From NCBI GenBank assembly GCA_937973565.1, contig CALJKQ010000157.1, forward strand, positions 1 through 11,221: a stretch of 11,221 bases of DNA, given 5' to 3'. The position numbers were made by a program, and so were the translations under genes. Below the pieces are notes generated by a model. The model saw only the letters and a program-made list of their open reading frames with translations, was not told where the DNA came from and searched no databases. Positions 8,201 through 11,221 of this stretch are shown here, one piece after another. The stretch's first letter is position 1. Each line of letters starts with the position of its first letter. The DNA is from an uncultured Saprospiraceae bacterium. Lineage in GTDB: Bacteria; Bacteroidota; Bacteroidia; Chitinophagales; Saprospiraceae.

Positions 8201-8546
8201 CATCCGTACTTCCGTGAATGACATGCCGGCTCCTGCAGCTCCATTGCTGGAAAGAGCCCAAATGTTGAGTGAAGAAGCCGTAAGGCTCAGGACCCTCTTA
8301 TTTGGAGATGTAAGCAAATCGAAAAGAGAATTCGAAACGCCGCCAACACTCAACGACCGCATAGGCAACCTTGTGGGTAGTTTGTGGAATTCTACTGCCG
8401 CCATACCGGGTTCAGCCATTAGCTCATTGCAAATAGCTGAAAAAGAATATCGAAAATACCTGCCTGAAGTAAATGCCTTACACCAAAAAATAGAGGCTTT
8501 GATTACAGACGTTGAAAGAGCGGGCGGACCATATATTGGAAGATAA
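5265..8546 (+). CDS. Exported BNR/VPS10-like tandem beta-propeller protein
   Basis: This is a 1093-residue protein with a signal peptide (MRSTFVLLLCLLLNLTAFS, cut near residue 19) and a short Lys-rich segment. A long array of Asp-box (SxDxGxTW) beta-propeller repeats follows: SLDGGKSW 140-147, STDGGQTW 191-198, STDGGATW 249-256, STDRGASW 299-306, RTDDQGNTW 525-533, TTDGGANW 598-605, TVDAGKTW 652-659 and a degenerate NGGKNW near 700. Two groups separated by residues about 310-520 suggest two propellers, as in sortilin/VPS10 and GH74-like proteins. After about 740 comes a charged helix-rich region and a C-terminus ending RAGGPYIGR. Such proteins are common in Bacteroidota and often labelled glycosyl hydrolase, but I cannot point to catalytic acids, so binding or enzymatic function is open. 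No type IX sorting domain is seen, so a periplasmic or surface location is inferred. It is the first gene of an operon with the serine hydrolase. Confidence 0.92.
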   Translation: MRSTFVLLLCLLLNLTAFSQKEKGKNAKKNPEPAVEKALPSSHFSALAFRSIGPAVTSGRIADFAVNPANHNEYYVATASGGVWKTTNRGTTFDPIFDGEGSYSIGCVTIDPGNHSTIWVGSGENNNQRSVAYGDGVYKSLDGGKSWKNMGLKNSEHIAEVIVHPTNSNIVYVAAYGPVWSEGGDRGVYKSTDGGQTWTCVKSVSSYTGCNDLVMDPRNPDVLYAAFHQRMRKVYTYIGGGPESALYKSTDGGATWNKLEGGLPSGDIGRIGIAVSKVNPDMVYAVVEANEGRGGIFRSTDRGASWEKRSGTYTSGNYYNEIECDPFKADKIYITDTYYKVSYDGGKTVSNLGEINKHIDNHAIWVDPLDPNHMLVGCDGGIYETYDHAGSWDFKANLPVTQFYKVSTDNAYPFYNVHGGTQDNLSLGGPSRSASANGIANSDWFVTSIGDGFETQVDQSDPNIIYAQSQYGGLMRYDHRNGEYLPIKPIEGENEAAYRWNWDAPLVISKYDNKRLYFGANKVFRTDDQGNTWKVISPDLSRGIDRNKLEVMGKIWSVDAIAKNGSTDIYGQTTSLSESPLDANMLWAGTDDGLIHLTTDGGANWTKFDNLPGVPAQSYVHQIIASQHDKNTAYVCFNHHRYGDFKPYVLKTVDAGKTWVSIASDLPERGSVYSIAEDHVDPALLFTGTEFGCFFTYNGGKNWVAIKSGLPTVAVRDIEIQRRENDLVLATFGRGFYVLDDYSSLRFVQKEVFEKEAVLFPVKDALMYIERLPLGLRDKGHMGSSYYAAPNPKPGAVFTYYLKDDVKKLKELRKEREKKAYENKEKNFYPSIDSLRMEDNQVDPYLLFSITDAGGNTIRHLKAAAKKGSHRLVWDFRYGNPAPVQNRYSPAPDELFGSEETGHLVMPGKYTVTLYKVVDGKMTQLGEARSFECKLWNNGSLQTKDMAANVAFYEKVTTMTKACQEMNDKLASVDSKLKNIRTSVNDMPAPAAPLLERAQMLSEEAVRLRTLLFGDVSKSKREFETPPTLNDRIGNLVGSLWNSTAAIPGSAISSLQIAEKEYRKYLPEVNALHQKIEALITDVERAGGPYIGR

Positions 8547-8557
8547 TCAGCGATACA

Positions 8558-10075
8558 ATGAGAAGCCTTTATACCACTGTTTTTGTGTGTCTTACTTGTC
8601 TGGTATCTACTGCACAGCCAGTTTTTATCAGAGACAGTTTACAGTCATATATTGAAAACGGAATGAAACAATGGCAAGTCCCCGGGCTTGCCATTACCAT
8701 TGTGAAGGATGGAAAGATAGTCTTGAAAAAAGGTTATGGAGTGAGAAGTATCGATAAAAAAGATGCTGTTGATGACCACACGCTTTTTTATATTGCCAGC
8801 AATACAAAACTGTTCACCGGCATTGCGCTGGCGAATCTCGAGGTAGAGAAAAAACTATCGCTCAACGATAAGATATCCAAATACTATCCCTGGTACAAAC
8901 TTTATGATAAGACCAGCTCATCATTGGTAACCATAAAGGATATGCTTACGCATCGCATCGGGACCAAAACTTTTCAAGGCGACTTCACTTTTTGGAATTC
9001 AACCTTAGAGAGAGAAGAAATCATGAAAAGAATGAGGTACCTGGTGCCTGAAAATGATTTCAGAGATGCCTATGGCTATTGCAATAGTTGCTATCTGACG
9101 GCGGGTATGGTAATACCCAAAGTAACAGGACAAAGCTGGGAAGAATACATAGAGGAAAAAATGCTCAAACCCCTTGGCATGGATGAGAGCACTGCCAAAA
9201 GTAATGAGGTCTGGAAAACAGCCAAAAATATGGCAAGACCCTATACTACAGCGTACACCGATACGCTCAAGGCTGTGCCTTTTGACCAGTGGGACAATCT
9301 GGGACCTGCAGCCTCCATTGTGAGTAATGTTGATGATTTAAGCCATTGGTTGCTTTTTCAGCTCGACAGCGGCCGTTACGAAAACAAACAAATTCTGCCC
9401 TGGAAGGCATTGCAAAAAAGCAGAGATGTGCAAATTATAAACAGCAGTCGAAAATCGGCAGCCTTACCTGTTCATTTCAGAGGTTATGGACTAGGCCTGA
9501 GTTCTGCCGACTACAACGGGTATCAGATTTATTGGCATACCGGTGGTGCGGCCGGCATGGTAAGCAATGTCTGCTTTGTGCCGGAGCTGGATTTGGGCAT
9601 AGCCATTTTAACCAACAACGATAACCAAAATTTCTTTGAAGCATTGCGTTATCAGATTCTGGATGCTTATACCGGGACCCTTCCGGCCGTCAACCGGAGT
9701 GAGCAGTTTTGGCCCGGTCAGGAGGAAGACATGAAAAAACAAGTTGCCGAAATAGCAGCTTATCGCGAAAGAGTAAAAGCCTATGCCAATCAAGAAATAG
9801 ACTGGAACCCATACTGTGGTAAATTTTCCAACGAATTGTATGGGAATATAGAATTATCCAGGATGGCCGGTGGCATAAAAATCATGTTTGAACAACATCC
9901 TGCCCTTACAGGCTATTTGCACTACATGGGAAATGAAGAATGGCTCTTGAGCTACAACAACATTGAATACGGCATCTACCCTACCCGATTTATTATGAAA
10001 AAGGAAAAAGCCAGGGGCATTAAAATCAAAGTGAATGACTTTGTTGAATTCGATGCTTATACCTTCCAAAAATAG
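8558..10075 (+). CDS. Exported serine hydrolase, beta-lactamase/DD-peptidase fold with DUF3471
   Basis: This is a 505-residue protein with a signal peptide (MRSLYTTVFVCLTCLVSTAQ). All three class C beta-lactamase/penicillin-binding-type motifs are present: SNTK with nucleophile Ser81 and Lys84, the tyrosine motif YCN (Tyr174-Asn176), and HTGG (327-330) in place of KTG. Residues about 405-505 (YCGKFSNELYGNIELSR through FDAYTF) match the C-terminal DUF3471/lipocalin-like domain that often follows this fold. The family includes esterases, D-aminopeptidases and peptidases acting on D-residues; the true substrate cannot be read from sequence, and a resistance role should not be assumed. The ATG lies 11 nt after the propeller gene's stop, so the two are almost certainly co-transcribed. 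The tyrosine motif has Cys175 and Cys178 (YCNSC) where Ser is more usual at 175, and the common HRTGL is HRIGT here. Confidence 0.93.
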   Translation: MRSLYTTVFVCLTCLVSTAQPVFIRDSLQSYIENGMKQWQVPGLAITIVKDGKIVLKKGYGVRSIDKKDAVDDHTLFYIASNTKLFTGIALANLEVEKKLSLNDKISKYYPWYKLYDKTSSSLVTIKDMLTHRIGTKTFQGDFTFWNSTLEREEIMKRMRYLVPENDFRDAYGYCNSCYLTAGMVIPKVTGQSWEEYIEEKMLKPLGMDESTAKSNEVWKTAKNMARPYTTAYTDTLKAVPFDQWDNLGPAASIVSNVDDLSHWLLFQLDSGRYENKQILPWKALQKSRDVQIINSSRKSAALPVHFRGYGLGLSSADYNGYQIYWHTGGAAGMVSNVCFVPELDLGIAILTNNDNQNFFEALRYQILDAYTGTLPAVNRSEQFWPGQEEDMKKQVAEIAAYRERVKAYANQEIDWNPYCGKFSNELYGNIELSRMAGGIKIMFEQHPALTGYLHYMGNEEWLLSYNNIEYGIYPTRFIMKKEKARGIKIKVNDFVEFDAYTFQK

Positions 10076-10080
10076 CAATG

Positions 10081-10117
10081 AAAAAGGCCTTGCCACAACT
10101 TTTATTGCGGCAAGGCC
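10081..10117 (-). terminator. Intrinsic terminator, minus strand (possibly bidirectional)
   Basis: GGCCTTGCC (10086-10094) and GGCAAGGCC (10109-10117) form a perfect 9-bp GC-rich stem. An inner CAA/TTG pairing (10096-10098 with 10105-10107) leaves a 6-nt loop. On the minus strand it is followed by five T (complement of 10081-10085), suiting the gene that ends at 10173. The plus side begins ATTG and lacks a T-run, but the stem lies directly after the serine hydrolase stop and may serve both. Confidence 0.8.
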
Positions 10118-10172
10118 ATTGTCCAATTCAAAAAATCAGCTTTGGGCCGACAGATAATTTATCTTAAAGTCA

Positions 10173-10742
10173 TTAGTCCAACTTTTTATAAAGCTGTGCT
10201 GGTCCTCCCATACAAAAGCCGTTGTTGAAATCCCTGCCCAGCATGCCATTGACTTCCGGTCCAGGATCTACTCCATTGTTGTAAAGGCGAATATCTTCAG
10301 GCATGTCTGTGACTGCCGTGAAGGTAAACAACTTTATTTTATCACCCTGGTTTACATCGTTGTAAAAAGAGGAAGGGAATAAAACCGGCCTGACAGCATA
10401 GAAGTCATTTTTGGGACTGGGTGCAGGAGCTATTAATGGCTTCACCAATTCCCAAACCAGAGGTACAGTACCTTTGTAATACTGGTTGTCCTGAAAAGGA
10501 TTGTGACTTTTGACAATCTCCAATGTGGTACCCGTGGGAACGACCAATGAAATCTGAGAATTGAACTGAACTCTGTGACGGGTATTTGTGGCACTTCCTT
10601 CCAAAATTACCAGATACACATCAAACAGCTTTTCTTTCTGGTTGTACACCAGCTCATAAGTAGCGGCCAGGACTTGTGCTTTCACTGAATGCCACCCAAA
10701 GGCCAAAAACATCAACAGAATTAAACTGTGTTTTTTGATCAT
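10173..10742 (-). CDS. Small exported protein, Saprospiraceae-type domain of unknown function
   Basis: From ATG 10742 this is 189 residues with a signal peptide (MIKKHSLILLMFLAFGWHSVKA, cut before Gln). An in-frame TTG at 10751 is a less likely start. The mature domain contains AATYELVYNQKEKLFDVYLVI, HRVQFNSQISLVVPTGTTL, NDFYAVRPVLFPSSFYND, GDKIKLFTFTAV, IRLYNNGVDPGPEVNGMLGRDFNNGFCMGG and QLY. I recognise this pattern as a beta-rich N-terminal unit that, in Saprospiraceae, usually precedes PKD or other surface repeats and a type IX sorting tail. Here the protein stops right after that unit, so it looks like a stand-alone version. It may be natural or the remnant of a longer adhesin. The function is unknown, with an extracellular or periplasmic location inferred. 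It has its own promoter and terminator, so it is probably monocistronic. Confidence 0.8.
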   Translation of the reverse strand: MIKKHSLILLMFLAFGWHSVKAQVLAATYELVYNQKEKLFDVYLVILEGSATNTRHRVQFNSQISLVVPTGTTLEIVKSHNPFQDNQYYKGTVPLVWELVKPLIAPAPSPKNDFYAVRPVLFPSSFYNDVNQGDKIKLFTFTAVTDMPEDIRLYNNGVDPGPEVNGMLGRDFNNGFCMGGPAQLYKKLD

Positions 10743-10819
10743 GTTTCTCAATATTTTGACAGGTAAAACGAATAAATAAGCTAAATGTATCGGCTCCCGG
10801 TTTTAGCAAAAGCCATGCA

Positions 10820-10851
10820 CAAAGATAAAATCTTATTTTATATATTACCAA
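10820..10851 (-). promoter_or_regulatory. Bacteroidota promoter for the small exported protein
   Basis: On the minus strand, TTG (10851-10849), 21 nt, then TATCTTTG (10827-10820) fits the phylum consensus. Transcription would begin near 10814, giving a leader of about 70 nt before the ATG at 10742. Confidence 0.65.
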
Positions 10852-10867
10852 TTTTTATATATAAAAA
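10852..10867. repeat. AT-only perfect palindrome
   Basis: TTTTTATATATAAAAA is a perfect 16-nt palindrome in a strongly AT-rich spacer (about 10826-10960). It abuts the promoter of the small exported gene. It could be an upstream AT-rich element, part of a 3'-end structure of the right-hand gene, or a chance product of composition. Confidence 0.5.
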
Positions 10868-10890
10868 AATTAAAATTCTAAGTAATATAT

Positions 10891-10904
10891 ATAATGTACA
10901 TTAT
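10891..10904. repeat. Perfect 14-bp palindrome, ATAATGTACATTAT
   Basis: This uninterrupted inverted repeat lies 8 nt past the stop codon of the right-hand minus-strand gene. Its form fits a dimeric repressor site or a weak AT-rich hairpin at a transcript end. Only one copy is seen in the window, and AT-rich sequence makes chance palindromes more likely. Confidence 0.5.
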
Positions 10905-10911
10905 CAATAAC

Positions 10912-11221
10912 TTAAATGTATGAATAAAATTTAATATTTACTTTTTCAATATACGAAACATATGGCAAAGAGTATAACCCTTGTATATAATCCTGTATCT
11001 TTTGATATGAACCCTCTGCTTCAAGTTCAACTATGATTTCACGCGCATTTTTTGGAGCAAGGGTAACATCTTCACGAGGGGTTACGGCCATAAGTCCCCC
11101 CTTCTCTTTTGTGGCCAAACCTGCTTTTTGCATATCAGCCTCTATGCGAGATATCGCAGCAAAAGAAGTATCTCCTGACAAAACGTATTTTTTTATCTCG
11201 TCTTGCTCAGCGGACCCTTTG
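10912..11221 (-). CDS. C-terminal fragment of an unidentified protein, possibly PilO-like
   Basis: The frame is open from the right edge (reading KGSAEQDEIKKYV first) through to TAA at 10912-10914, at least 103 codons. No ATG is needed because the gene continues beyond 11221. A TTG at 11181 is internal. The segment AREIIVELEAEGSYQKIQDYIQGLYSLPYVSYIEKVNIKF has a strand-helix-strand pattern reminiscent of the C-terminal ferredoxin-like domain of type IV pilus proteins PilO/PilN, where an EGSY-like turn precedes a helix and an LP-containing turn precedes the last strand. That resemblance is from memory and weak. Ile is mostly ATA and all three Arg codons are CGN, unlike the AGA/AGG-containing genes to the left, but the sample is tiny. 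It lies beyond an AT-rich spacer with no clear relation to the neighbouring exported protein. Confidence 0.6.
   Translation of the reverse strand, partial: KGSAEQDEIKKYVLSGDTSFAAISRIEADMQKAGLATKEKGGLMAVTPREDVTLAPKNAREIIVELEAEGSYQKIQDYIQGLYSLPYVSYIEKVNIKFYSYI

Noticed and set aside
5265..8546. Type IX secretion sorting domain at the propeller protein's C-terminus
   Set aside because: The last 100 residues are helical and charged and end in GGPYIGR; no Ig-like beta sorting domain is visible.
8558..10075. Beta-lactam resistance gene
   Set aside because: Motifs show only the fold. The DUF3471 tail and HTG variant point to the broad esterase/peptidase group, not to a known lactamase.
10153..10163. 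GATAATTTATC palindrome after the small exported gene
   Set aside because: It is short and AT-rich, with a convincing GC-rich terminator 36 nt further on.
10743..10751. TTG start at 10751 for the small exported protein
   Set aside because: The ATG at 10742 gives a normal signal peptide, with the Lys-Lys pair just before the hydrophobic core.
1..11221. CRISPR arrays, tRNA or rRNA genes, insertion sequences
   Set aside because: No spaced direct repeats, cloverleaf-like segments, rRNA motifs or transposase reading frames were seen on either strand.

Overview
The window looks like the end of a metagenomic or draft-genome contig from a member of the Bacteroidota, probably a Saprospiraceae-like lineage. 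Three things point that way. Most genes carry Bacteroidota promoters (TTG, about 20 nt, then TAnnTTTG) and lack clear Shine-Dalgarno sites. Most products are exported proteins ending their signal peptides at A-Q or S-Q. The protein families (DUF3943, BNR/VPS10-like tandem propeller, DUF3471 serine hydrolase, a short exported domain I associate with Saprospiraceae) are typical of that phylum. The lineage call is inference from memory of these families, not a search result. The first 28 bases are Illumina TruSeq read-2 adapter, not genome, so position 1 is an untrimmed contig edge.

Layout. Positions 1-28: adapter. Positions 29-67 (-): first 13 codons of surE, cut by the adapter. Positions 179-1213 (+): hemH ferrochelatase. 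Positions 1337-1999 (-): a two-domain protein joining a carbohydrate-binding-like (CBM48/isoamylase early-set) fold to a helix-hairpin-helix, with its own promoter and terminator. Positions 2293-3684 (+): DUF3943 membrane-associated protein. Positions 5138 to 3727 (-): a probable two-gene unit of a small outer-membrane beta-barrel-like protein and a periplasmic DsbA-like thioredoxin-fold protein. Positions 5265-10075 (+): a two-gene operon of a 1093-residue exported beta-propeller protein followed after 11 nt by a beta-lactamase-fold serine hydrolase, behind a textbook Bacteroidota promoter. Positions 10173-10742 (-): a small exported protein with its own promoter and terminator. Positions 10912-11221 (-): the C-terminal part of a gene that runs off the right edge, set beyond a very AT-rich spacer.

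How they fit. HemH makes heme from protoporphyrin IX in the cytoplasm and SurE is a housekeeping nucleotidase; they are divergent neighbours. The remaining genes are mostly envelope or periplasmic proteins of uncertain substrate. The only strong functional link is the propeller/serine-hydrolase operon, whose products are both predicted to be exported and may act on the same extracellular or periplasmic material. No mobile element, CRISPR array, tRNA or rRNA was recognised. I do not see a convincing new multi-gene system. The most useful second looks are the CBM48-HhH fusion, the possible composition break or misjoin near the right edge, and the adapter at the left edge.
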